The notes under the pieces are model-generated. The model was not told the DNA's origin, did no database searches, and worked only from the letters and a program-made list of their open reading frames with translations. Below are positions 1-11,780 of a stretch of 64,000 bases of DNA, piece after piece; the stretch's first letter is position 1, and every line of letters begins with the position of its first letter. Position numbers and translations under genes: made by a program. This DNA comes from Litomosoides sigmodontis (taxonomy: Eukaryota > Nematoda > Chromadorea > Rhabditida > Onchocercidae), in the NCBI GenBank assembly GCA_963070105.1, contig OY718807.1, positions 5,932,983 to 5,996,982 of the forward strand, given 5' to 3'.

Positions 1-1627
1 GCTGTTAGTATGTGATGCTTTCTGTGTCCCTTCTTCCACTGTAAGTTCTCTCTGTTAGCCTTATTCAATACTTATGCATTATGCATTAAATAATTAGATA
101 CTTTTTACCGTATTATTATGAATTTTTAGAACCCATATTTACTTACTCGTACTTGTTCCTCAGCTTTCCAAAATGTATTTTCACACCATGCAATTGATTC
201 TTGCTTTCAGGTGTCATCCTTGTTCATGAGTCCAGCCAATAATGATGCACGAGTTGCAACGGGTGAACGTCAAGCTATGATTTCCAGTACTCTTTTAAAT
301 GCCGATATGCAAGGATCATTAAGTGGCTGTTTGTCACAACCATTCAAACAACCTTCATCATCGGATGCTGGAAAATCCGAAGTAGTCCGAAACAATTTAG
401 CATCTATTTCGGCTGATAGTCCTTTGGCTGCTTCTTCTCCAATTCCGCCCATCTCTTCATCATCTATTGCGGTTCATCCCATTTTTTTTTTTTTGATAAA
501 TACTCTAAAATTCAATTAGTTTTTTTAGCCTCAACACAAATGTCGAGGTATTGACCGATTATAATGAGCAGGGAAATTTAATATTTATCAAAAATGGGAT
601 GCAGGGCTAAATATAATAAGTGGTTATCAGCATCAGCACTAATTAACGATGTTGTTTTCGTGCATGTGATAAAAATTGTAGCTTAAGGGAGTTACTTGAG
701 GGAGTAGAGGAAGAATAGACTTGGAGACTAATACCGCTTAGTAAAATTGAATCTTATACTTGCAGACAGTTGAAATTTGTTGGAATATTTTTCTTTGAAT
801 ATAAAATCAGTTAAAAAGGTTTTGAATGCCATTTTGTACGGCTTTAAGTGATCTGTAGACAGGTGTGTGACTTCTCATGCATTTCATCATGACAGTCCAT
901 GAAGTAATACTAAGATAAGATACCTAAATATTTAACATTAAAACTATTATGATCCCGATGATATGTAGTGAGATAAGACATATTGCTACATATGCAAACG
1001 GATTTGCAATGTAAATTCTGCTTACGGATACTAAATAAAATTAATGGCGCAACTTCTTCCATTTCTCGATTAATTTTGAATTTTTAGACACCTTTATCAA
1101 CGTCGAGCTTATCTCAACCTTTGTCTACATTTTCATCATCGAGTACGATCAGATTTTCTCCCTCAAGCCAGCGTCCAGCAATACCCCCTCCAATCGCCCC
1201 AAAGCCGAGAATCATTCCAAGTCAGGTAATAGACATGCTATAATTTTTTACGTTCATGGTTTCGAATTTTTACATTATCAGTGTCATTTAGTCTAGAATA
1301 GAGTTCGTAAAATTTCCTAGGACATATCAGATGTTTTTTGTGCCGTTTTTTGCTTATGGTTTTTTTTCGCCACAGTTTGAAAAGTTCTCGTTTTTTGTTT
1401 TTGAACGTTTAATTTCTTGTATGCAGTTTGGTTTTTTTTTAAATCGAATTTCGTTTATTTGCTTATTTTACTAAAGTTTCGATAAATATCTTAACATTAA
1501 GTAACATTTAAAAGTTAGTCACAGGTGTCTCACATGCCTCATTGTTAAGTGTTTTGGAACTAAATTAAGTGCTAGATATTAACGTCGGGTTAAGTGCTCG
1601 TTGCTTTTTATTTTCTCGCTTTTCCAT

Positions 1628-1699
<72 letters not shown>

Positions 1700-4600
1700 G
1701 TATTAACACGACCGATCATTCTTAACAAATCAAAACAGCGCCAGCCAATATCTGTTACATATGGTTGTAACTATAGTTCTGGTGTTTCTGACATTTTTTG
1801 GAAAAAAATTATACAAGATCTGTCCTGATGCGGGGTGGAAGCAAATTCGATTTACAGCAATTAAAAGAAAAGCTAACTGTTTCCTACAACCAGCCTGTAA
1901 TGGATTCAAGCCTTCCAGTGTGAATAATGATTGCATAGCTTGAATACATCAATCATCCTTCCGTGTTAGAAGTTAAATAAACTTTACTTCAAAAAAATGA
2001 GATAGAAATTTGTTGGACAGATTTATTTGGTGGAACTTAAATTTATTTATTCGTAGAATGGGAATGCTGTTGGTGCATCATCACCGCTAACTTCTTTTGA
2101 TGAACAATTTGAAAAGCAAAAAGAACGCAATGTTTCATCAGCGCAGGTCTCTTTTCTGAAGAATCGTGTCATGTTTATTTTTTTTGAAACCCTGACGACA
2201 GTAGCAAAATTATTTTTATTTTTGGAGGCTTTAAACTTGAAATTTTGAAATGACAGTAGGGGGATGTGATTTTGGTGGCACAAATGAAATACTTTTGAGA
2301 TGAAAAGCTGATGAATTGAACAGCATTATGATGCCTGAAAAGTTCCAAAATTTTGTTAGGAAAACTGAGATGGAGTAAAAAGAAGAACCCGTTTTCAGTC
2401 CTCATCTCCATCCACGTCGTCTTGGTCGTCGACTCCGAATCCCGAACGGTTGGCGTTTTCGTCAAAATTAGAGAAATTCGAGCGCGAAATTGAAATTAAA
2501 AGGCCAGATGCTAACCCCACGACAAAATGCACCCTTCCTCCTGGTTAGCACTTTTAAAATAAGATTTTTTTAATCGTTTTTGAGATGCGTTTTGTTGATC
2601 CTGTTGTTATTATATTAAAAAATAAAGAGATACACTAGCACGTCATTAATGTTTATGTTAAATTTGATTTTTCCATTTAATAGCATGATGTTTCTACTGC
2701 TCCTCACTTGAAATTTCCTTTTTCTTGCAAGCTTTGCATGTTGCCTAAGCTTATATTGAATAAAATTAGTCATATCACACACAAATTGTTTGTTCTTAAA
2801 TAGTTTAAGAATCAGTTATGAATTTGATGGGCAGAATGGAAAGATAGCATGGCACCATCTGATATTTGTACAAGTGTTCTTTGAATTATGATTTGTCATT
2901 TGCTCTTGTCCCTAGAATTACGATTTAGATGATTAAAAAAAAGTTCAATTAAAAGTGCTTTATTAATTGCTCTCATAGCATGGTTTTAAAAAATTTTAGG
3001 TTTATGAGAAAAATAGAAGTGCTAGGAGACTGACTGTTTGATGGTGGATGTATTTTTGAATTGAGGAGCTCTCTTTTTACAGAGTGTACATTTTGTATGA
3101 TTTATGGTTCACCAATTAAATCAAATTTAATAGTTTCGGTTGAAAGGTAGTTTCATTTATAAGTACCGAAATCTCATTCTTATAAAATTTTAGAAAATAC
3201 TAGAAAAATTTCAGTCGTACAGAATGCCTGCGTATAATGTTAAACGATCATGGCCATCAACTTATATTGCTGTGGTATCCGTTGGACTACTACTGTAATT
3301 TATCGTGTTTTCTTGATGTTGTGGTCGTTGTTTGTAGTCATTTTCACTTATTCCCGGTTTTTATCATTGTCTTAGCTATATGTCCTGTTAAATTCTAAAG
3401 TATTTGAAGGAATAAATAAAAAACTATGGAGATATTGCTAAGATTTTCCTTAAATTTATTTACAGTTAAGCAAATTATAATGTAAAATTTGAGAAAATTC
3501 ACAAAAATTTTGTCAGGTTCTGTTGAAATTCTTTTGAAATTACAGTTTTTCAAAACACATTTGATTCATTCAAGTATTTGATGAGTTTAAATGCAAAGAA
3601 ATTCATCACATTCACCACTCTTGTTACCTAAAAAATCTTCATTCGTTCGACTGTCCGTGCTTCTGTACAGCTCTGTTTTCTCATTCTGTTTGAGTATTAA
3701 AACATTTATTGCAATTTTTCATTTGGTCGTCGCAGATAAAATGTCAGATTTTGAATTAATGAGCTTAATTGTCATAATTGAAATCATAGAGTGTTTTTAT
3801 TTAATCAGTTTCAGTATTGTTGAATGATACGTACACATGCAGGGACTGGATAGTTAGTTCAATAAATTTTTTTCATTGCATGTAATTTATTTTTTAATTT
3901 CCTGATCTTCAAACTTTTTTGTGTTCTTAAATGGCTGGTATTGCTAAAGTTTAAATGTTCCACACTCCGTGCTGACAAAATCTGTTTCTGAGTCATTTCC
4001 GTAAGTAGTTTGGGATTACGTGGTTCCTCGCATATCATTCTTTACGTTTAGTAATTTTTTAAATGTTGGTTATAAGTGCACTTGATGTTGAAATGACTGC
4101 TATGAGGTAGGGGAGAGAACGGAAATATATTTAGGATTTTATAAATTTTATATGATAACTGTTGAATTGTTATCTTAACAAGTGACTTAGATTTAACAAT
4201 AAGTTTAAAAAATAAAGATGATGAAGGAAAACCAACCAACGGCTGGAAATAATTGCTTTAAGAGTAAGGAGTACTGTATTGCAAGATTTGCTCTCATTGT
4301 TTTGCATGGTTTTTATCTAGCTTGCTGTCGTCATGATTTTGTTTGTCCTCTTTTCATTTTCTACAGTTCTTTCACTTTGACATTTTATTGAATGCATTGC
4401 TTGGTATTGTCATGGCGTTGTTGTTGTTTTTATGATTATTGTAGAGCACTTTGTGAATGTTTTCAAATTTTGCTTTCGGTTAAGGTAAAACTTTCAATTC
4501 CTTTCCAAAAGTTCTTTATTAAAGTAATTGTTAGATTTCTTACGGAGATAAGACCACGCCAGTTGTTTAATACTTTTTCAAAGTTTTCAAAGAAGAGATT

Positions 4601-6524
4601 AAGTGCTCACGTGTTCTGTTGGATTTTTAAACGTGTGACTTCCATTGGTGAAATTAAGCGCTATGTGGTTTTTCCGACATTTTTTTAAATTTCTTCGACT
4701 GTCCCAATCTTATTTAGATCTGATGAGCGGCATCTCTTTTGTTTCTTAATTTGCATTCTAAAAGGAAGTCAAATGTCAAATTTAGGTTTCCAAAGTCTAA
4801 TTAGGAAAATAATTTATTTCTAAAATATTAATTTCAGCGAAAAAACCATTACTAAATGAAGATGAAATTCGGAAGATGAAAGAAGAAGAAAGTAAGAAAA
4901 TGGCAAGTGGATCAGCACGATTATCCTTCAACCCCGCAGATGATGAACTGGATCGTTCATTCGAACACATCCTAAATAACAGGTTTTTAGTAGTTTTTGG
5001 ATTTCAGCAGTAGTGGTACAAAATTTTGTGTAATACGAGTACTTCTATTTTGATTTAATTGTATTGATTAAAACACGGAAGCGTTGGTGTTTGAATCAAT
5101 CACCATACGTTGTGCAATGAATGGAGCAGGTTTGGTTATCTTAGCAGTTCCTTATATTTCACTTAACTCTATTTCATAAATATAGCTCATGTAGATTGTT
5201 AGAAGTTACTCACAAATAAAGTTTAACTCTTCATAGGACTGCTTGCTGTAAATTTGTAAATTATAAATTATCCTTTTCAAAGTTCTTTTGATCTTCACGT
5301 GGAGGTTGACGTCGAAACATTCTGAAGTTTGTAATTTTTTTCTGCGCAACCTGTAAATTATTTTTGTAGCGCGGTGCCTCGTATGGTGCCAACTGTAATA
5401 CGTACAAAAAAAGCCGAAAATCGTATGGCGGCATGTTCGCCATCTCCTACTCTGAGCGGTGAACCATTAAATTCAGTTGAGCAACGAGCTATGGAGCATC
5501 AGAAGCGTCAGGAATGGCGACAGGCTAGGTAGTATACTAATATAGAAATTATTTTAATTTGTGTTGTATTTGTTATTGAGCAACTTCTCAAAATTTTCAA
5601 TTTCCTTCTTTTTACTTTTGGTCTTGTTACAGGTTTAAATCTCTGGAAGCTGACTCAAAAGCAGCCGAAGAAGTTATGCAGCAGGTTGAGCAGATTAATA
5701 GTGTAAGTTTTTTATTTGGTGCAATTTAAAGTCCTATTCTTCTTTCCCGTCTTATAAAGCGAATAAAATAAATACTTTTTTCAGAGGCTGGCAAATATAA
5801 CAGAAGAACATAGCAACTGTTCTTTGCCGGTAAATGAGAAAATTTTGCAAAATGAAACTTCATTTGAACGAAATGAGTATATCGATCCAATCACTGGTGC
5901 TACTACTGTTTCAGTTGTTGAAAAAAGTTTCACTCAGAGAGAGGTAAGAGAGAGGTCGATTTTATAATGAATTTTTTGATGAGCATGATTTTGGACGAAT
6001 ATTTCTTTAACTGTTTCTTACAGTGCGATACTTTACTTATTTCAAACATAACAGTCAGATCTGCTTTGAATTAATTAATGGTGAACTGTTTTTATTGGAG
6101 CAGTTAATACTGCACCAACTCTAGGCAGCATACTCTTTTGTTTTTAGAACAACTCTAAAATTCTAGTGCTTTTCTACAGCAATGCATTCTTTGTCTAAAA
6201 TTGATTCTGTCTAAGTAACTGTCACATCACTATGTAATACATCCTTTGATTGTTTAGATTTAAAGCCGAAATTAATAATTAAATTAGTAATTTCATTCGG
6301 AAAGCAACCTAAAATATTCATATTGAGTTCAGCGTAGTCACGAAACGTAACGAGCAGAGATGGATGAGTTGGTCGTATCGACTGTGTAGTCCTATCTGGA
6401 TTTTTTCCTTCAAAAACTTTGTTTTCTTTATCTATTTCTTTCTTTTTTCCAGATAAACACATCTTCAATAATGACCAACGATTTGAGTGGAGAAATAGCG
6501 AATAATTCAAAGCAGTCTGCTGAG
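1..6524 (+). CDS. Scribble-like LAP polarity protein, C-terminal part (5' end outside window)
   Basis: Exons read as 211-471, 1088-1225, 2057-2146, 2399-2543, 4838-4982, 5370-5528, 5633-5702, 5785-5943 and 6453-6524, all closing in phase; a further piece ending at a gtaagt donor after base 42 may precede them. The encoded about 413 residues are a Ser/Pro-rich, probably disordered tail with a charged stretch (KLEKFEREIEIKR) and, across 5370-5702, a helix-like segment VEQRAMEHQKRQEWRQARFK followed by SLEADSKAAEEVM. Family knowledge: vertebrate and fly Scribble end with a similar Glu/Arg-rich 'MR-LE--KR--WR-AR-KSLE-DA' element after the PDZ domains, which scaffold baso-lateral junctions. LRR and PDZ domains would lie upstream of the window. 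The last exon is unresolved: reading through the donor after 6524 gives a stop at 6546-6548, or a short exon at about 7230-7258 could end the protein. Assignment is moderate; another coiled-coil scaffold is possible. Confidence 0.5.
1631..1696. repeat. (AT)n microsatellite
   Basis: About 33 uninterrupted AT units inside an intron of the Scribble-like gene. The apparent ORF through it (alternating Ile/Tyr) is a product of the repeat. Confidence 0.95.
2544..4837 (+). other. Long intron (about 2.3 kb)
   Basis: It separates the phase-1 donor at CCTCCTG|gttagc from the acceptor before AKKPLLNEDEIRKMK. Open frames here are short, AT-rich and lack splice or motif support; I see no nested gene. Confidence 0.6.
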
Positions 6525-6548
6525 GTAAATTTTGTCGGTCAAAACTAA

Positions 6549-9543
6549 TTATTATCCTACTCGTGCACCGCAGTTCTCTACGATGCAGGCAGCTACTATT
6601 GTTTGGTTCTAAGCCACTTTACGAATTTACGGTTTTTATTGTCCGGAATATATCAGATGACCTCTTCACTCATTAAAACCTACTTGCCGCAACATTCACA
6701 ACACTTCAAAACATATTTCTCAAACTTATGGCGCTTTGTTTAATATGGAAATGATTGTGTAGAGCTCCTATTTTCTTATTTTTATTTAAAATTCATGTGG
6801 CCAATAATAGTGATGAATTTAACGCAACAAGATTTTTTTTCACTTAGTAATTCATTATAAATCCTTGCTATTCTCTGTTATAGAATACTTCTACATAGGA
6901 AAACAAGCTAACATTAGATACAATTTTATGAAGAAAAATAGTTTTGTAGCTTCTTATGAAAATGATCGGGAGTGATTTTCCGATATTACTCCTTTAGTTA
7001 CATGCATTTTGTACGATGGTAAAAGATGTGTTCTTTTTATATGCAAGTGCATAACCGTGAAGGAAAAGCTGTGTTTTCCAGCTAAAAGTGCCTCACCAAT
7101 ACATTTCTGTATAATTTGATATTTTTTTTGTTTTTGTTGTTGTCTTTGTGGTTATATGTATGACAGTAATTCGAGTTGCAAGTACTTTTTCTTATAGTTT
7201 AAAAAGCAAATTATTCCTAATTGTTTAGGTTGCCATGCTCATTTTCTGTTCCTCATAGCAACTGATGAGATATTTAGCGGATTTGTTGTAAATTAGTGAG
7301 AATGAAATCTGAACATGTTCGACAACTGAGGAGGAGCAGTACTTCTGACAGACTAACTTTTGTGCATAACTTGTCATTGGATGTTTTATGCAGTATCCAC
7401 GAAGTGAATTATTTGTGTTTTCGGTACAAGAAGAGGACAGATTTCATGTATTTTCTGTTCATTCTATCCATAGCGATTGATGAGTGTGGTGCCAACTGAT
7501 AATCATATTGAATATCACACTGAACTACGCTGTTTTTGAAGGGTGAATTTTTACGTTCCTGAAAGTAATTCCTTGGTTTTATGTCAGTTGTCATTCCGGT
7601 TGTGAAAACTATCGATTGATTGGGTTGTGATTATACTTCTTTGTTTTCGTTGTTAACGAAGTGATCAAGTACAGTCTCGAGGTTTTGCTCGTCTTAATTT
7701 TGTGTCATTTTGTAAGTTTTATACAATTTCATAATATTTATTATTCCGCATTGTTATAATTGTTTCTACTGCGATGAATAAAAATGTATCGTTTTAAATC
7801 GTTTTTTGTTCACATGCGAACGTTAACACTATGAGTAAGATAGGTGATAAGAAGATAAAAAGATATAATTTAGAGTGTAAAGAAAATGTAACAATGACAG
7901 CATATGACAAGTTTTGAAATATATTTTCAGTTCAATAGTTTCCAAATCTTACTTCTTTACTGATGTGATGTTGGAGAAATTCAGTCATATTTAACGTCAT
8001 ACGTGCATATTAGTTATATGATTCGACAATCGCTCTTAAATGTTGCTGAGTATTTTGGAGTAAATTAAATGAATAAGTCGATAAGTGCTTAATTTTAGAA
8101 CACGGCGAGAAGTTACTCTTCCTTACATTAATAAGAGGTAATTCCACTTAACACAACAAATTCAAATGATGAAATTAAACTGTTGGAACTATTGCGTTTG
8201 CTAATGCTTTTTTAAATTAAATTCGCAGATTGAGAAGCACGGTGGTTTGCTTAATGTAATTTGTGTCACCGTATGTTGCTGTCACGGAGAGGATGGGATG
8301 AGCGTTAATGTAATAGTGATTTCCGGTTTATTGCCGTTTGATGCGACAGTGGCCGAGCAGCAGCTGGAATTGTATTGTCAACAGCACCTTTACAACAGTA
8401 TCCTTTCTTAATTATTGTCAGATATCATTAAAACAACGAGGTGAATCTCTCTCCCTCTCTTCTTCGGTCATCAATTTAAAGCATTTCCTTGTATTATTAG
8501 CTATCATTACAAACCATTTAACTTTACTCCCACTCCTTCAATCTACACTCCATCGGAAATGGAACTAGACTAATCTCACTACTCTTCAGTAACTCTCTCT
8601 CTCTCTCTCATTCTCTCCCTCTCATCAATATTAGTATTCGCTTGAATAAGCGAAGTAATGGAAGAGAAAGATATGTTTTTTTTTCCGCTTCAGAGATATT
8701 AAGCTCTGACGATGTTACTCTGAAGCGATGTATGAATGAATGCATTTATTTGCATGACGTAGTCTCTTCTCCATGAGCCACTTTTAAATAATTTATTAAT
8801 ATTCTTCATTTCTACATTATCAGTTATCGCATTATCCACACGCAACTCTCTTCTCAGTTCTTAAACACAATCAGTTTGTTGAAATTATTTCAGAAGGAAG
8901 AAAGCAAGGCATGCATGCCAACGCGATGACAAATTAAAGTTGCAGTTTCAACAGAAAATAACATCTATGTATTTCACACTGAAACACAAGTAAATGTCTT
9001 ATGAAGAGGGTTAGTTTAGTTTAGCATTTTTTTAAGGGAGCAGCTTTTGCGGGAGGAAATAACGGATAGGATTTGCGAAATGGTAGAAAATCTTAAAAAT
9101 GAAAAGCGCGACTGTCTCTCTCAATTTAGCAAACATTTTGTCGAGTTGTGTTATTGCGAGAAATAACTGAAATGTTCATTTATCAATAATGATTTCAAAA
9201 ATAGATGTTTCTGATAATTCAAAATAGCACATTCGGCTACATCAGTCAGTCATTCAATGCATTTAAATTCAATCCATTGTGATTAATCCAAAATTACGGG
9301 AAAACAAAATGATGATATTTATGAGAAATAAACAAACATCATCTCTTACTTTCATAGTAAACATTATCTCTTACTTTCATAGCAGCAGTGGTTGGACAAG
9401 TAAGCCAATAGCAGCCACAATCATTAATGATATTTTTACAGAAAGTGAAAGGCAACGATTAAAGTGGCGAAATTAGGAAGGAAGAAAGGGAGGAGCTGGT
9501 AGACTGCCAATATTACGGTGGTTTCCACTTGCAAGCCGATTTG
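6549..9543. other. Intergenic or 3'-UTR region, no supported gene
   Basis: AT-rich sequence after the Scribble-like gene. It contains a possible terminal exon (about 7230-7258, VAMLIFCSS then stop) and a CT-rich patch near 8590-8620. The 60-76-residue ORFs here have no recognisable motif or codon bias. Confidence 0.5.
9335..9384. repeat. Tandem duplication, 2 x 25 nt
   Basis: Two adjacent 25-nt copies (AACAT[C/T]ATCTCTTAC... ) differ at about two positions. Short local duplication in non-coding sequence. Confidence 0.8.
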
Positions 9544-9900
9544 CTAGATTTTAGCTCTATAAGCTTCACACTTATTCCATCTCTCAAATACGTTCACACT
9601 GGCTTTGGATGCTACAGCTGCAGGTGTACCTGTAATTCTATTCATTTCTGGTGTAATATTTCTGCTTTGATTAGTCCATCCATTCCAGCCGGAAATGAAC
9701 GATGACGTAAGCTGAGTTGATCCGACAACTTCTAGTTTGCTACGAAAGGAGCTTCTTACATTTAAATGCGTGCTGCCAGGTAGGATGAAATTGTTCAGGA
9801 AGTGAGATGATCCTGGTGCTATCATCACGCACAACTCTTTGGCAATGAGTATACAGGCTGAGGCCAAGTAGGCAAGGAGAAGACTAGGCTTGCGCTCCAA
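9544..9900 (-). CDS. Unrecognised 118-residue ORF, possible secreted or membrane protein
   Basis: A single uninterrupted frame, the longest in the 6.5-14 kb region and less AT-rich than its flanks. The first about 35 residues include a hydrophobic run (LLLAYLASACILIAKELCVM) that could be a signal peptide or anchor; the rest is Ser/Asn/Thr-rich with three cysteines in the whole ORF and no motif I know. The sequence continues GC-richer on the far side of the start (about 9900-10140), so this may be a promoter or first-exon region shared with a plus-strand transcript. It could equally be a chance ORF. No function is proposed. Confidence 0.25.
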   Translation of the reverse strand: MERKPSLLLAYLASACILIAKELCVMIAPGSSHFLNNFILPGSTHLNVRSSFRSKLEVVGSTQLTSSFISGWNGWTNQSRNITPEMNRITGTPAAVASKASVNVFERWNKCEAYRAKI

Positions 9901-11184
9901 GAAGGCGCTCCGCCCTCGCTTGCGGCTTGAACGTCAACTCTCACCGCAACGGCAGCATTATCGTCATCTCTCTAAGCAAGCAGACCTTTCATAAGTTTCG
10001 CCCGACGAGTAATACTCAAGGAAATATAGGAAGAGGCAAAATACTTCGAAATTCAGTCCGAATCCAACTTCCACTCAATGTCGGCGGCGACTACAGCTAC
10101 CATGTCGGATACCTCGTCGCTACCTAGCAATCAGCAACCAGGTATGTTCGTCATTTTACTTCTCGTCCTTCTCGACAGTTACAGATACTAATGACAGTAG
10201 TCACATGCCTCTCCTTCCCTCACCACCCACCAGCCTCTTCGGACTTCACAAATATGTAGAACTATAATTTATGAAAAAAGCCCACACATATATATGTATA
10301 TATGCTGTTACTCTTGACATTCAAGAAGTCAAGGCTCATTATGATCGGTTTTTTGTATGTTTCTCCTTTGCTCTTTCAGAAATCAGAAACTTTCTTGAGG
10401 CAAAATAATTTTTCTCATTCACTCTGTTTCTGAAATAAAAATTAATTTCGTATTTACAGTTAATGAAACTTCAAAAATTGAGCTAAGAGAACAAGGATTA
10501 GGCTGACGAACATCCGATAATTGGAAATTTTGTTGAGAAATCAATACTGACCAAAGCTTTATAGCATTCTTCTCCCCACAACACTTTTCTGAAAGAGTTT
10601 CACCTCTCAAGAATGACCTCAGTAAGACATGTTCGTTTCCTCGGTAACCATTATGTCAGGAAAGTGATTATCCGTGTGCTTCCTTTCTAATCAATGGGAT
10701 TTCTGCTTTCAGCTTATCTCACACTTTGTAACCGCCACAGCTGTACAGACGAAAAACCTTCTTAAATCAGATGGCTTAAGTGAGCCCCAAATCCCCCTTC
10801 TCTATCTTCATTTACATATGTATCATTGTACATTATATCCTTCATAAATTATAAATTCATTCAATTTCATGGAATTTTCTGAGCTAAAAGTAAACCACTC
10901 ACTTTCATACAGCTACAAGAGTTCCATTAATTTATTTCTCACTCACTCTTTCTATCAACGTTTAAATATCGCTTTAATAAAGACTTGTTTCTGTAAGCAA
11001 AATCCTCTCTTATGTAAAAGGTTCCCAATAAACACCTTATAAATATTGTGAGTAATGAATTTTTGGAGTGCTAAATGAATTATCAAGTTGTTCATTTCAA
11101 TTCTTAGATAGCTTCACCAGAAATGCAATTTAAGGTTGTAACCGATTTTTCTGATAAGGAATGTATCGTCTTGTATAATACACA

Positions 11185-11188
<4 letters not shown>

Positions 11189-11225
<37 letters not shown>
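11189..11225. repeat. (GA)n microsatellite
   Basis: About 18 GA units directly after a short CA run. The Ser-Leu repeat ORF on the opposite strand is its shadow. Confidence 0.95.
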
Positions 11226-11228
<3 letters not shown>

Positions 11229-11726
11229 GAATTAGGAAGAGAGCAATAAGTTATCAATTGAAAATTGCCAGTTCTGAAAAAAAAGGGATGATGTAGAAGC
11301 ACATCTGCCAACTATTAAGCGATGATAGCTTGAAAGCTTTTATTAGCCATCTCCTTCTCTCCGTTCGCATCAATTATGAAAACAGTTCAATGACATCTTC
11401 CACTTCCCGTCCTGCAAATTGTGATTTCATTGTTTATTTGTTGCTCTTTCGCACTAATAAAAAATATGGAAGAAAGATTCAATTTCAAAATGCAAGAAAA
11501 ATTACAATTTCTAAATTAGGTTTACGGTGAGTTTGACTTTACTATTAACGCTGCAGACACTGAAAGGGCAAAATTAATTTACTGTAGACGTTGTAACGTC
11601 TTACAACGTCTTCATAAACGTTGAAAGCTAAAGTGGAATTTCAGGCTGATCAAGTAACTAAAGAAAAAATTTCATAAGCTTACTCGATTACTTTATATAG
11701 TACCATCACATGCGAGATAGGCTTAC

Positions 11727-11728
<2 letters not shown>

Positions 11729-11777
<49 letters not shown>
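11729..11777. repeat. (AC)n microsatellite
   Basis: About 24 uninterrupted AC units in the region upstream of ceh-14. Confidence 0.95.

Positions 11778-11780
<3 letters not shown>

Noticed and set aside
1601..1828. 75-residue ORF with long Ile-Tyr repeat
   Set aside because: It is a translation of the (AT)n microsatellite inside an intron.
10102..10141. ATG segment ending at a good donor, considered as first exon of ceh-14
   Set aside because: It leaves one base at the donor, whereas all plausible acceptors of the LIM1 exon need two; a missing intermediate exon would be required.
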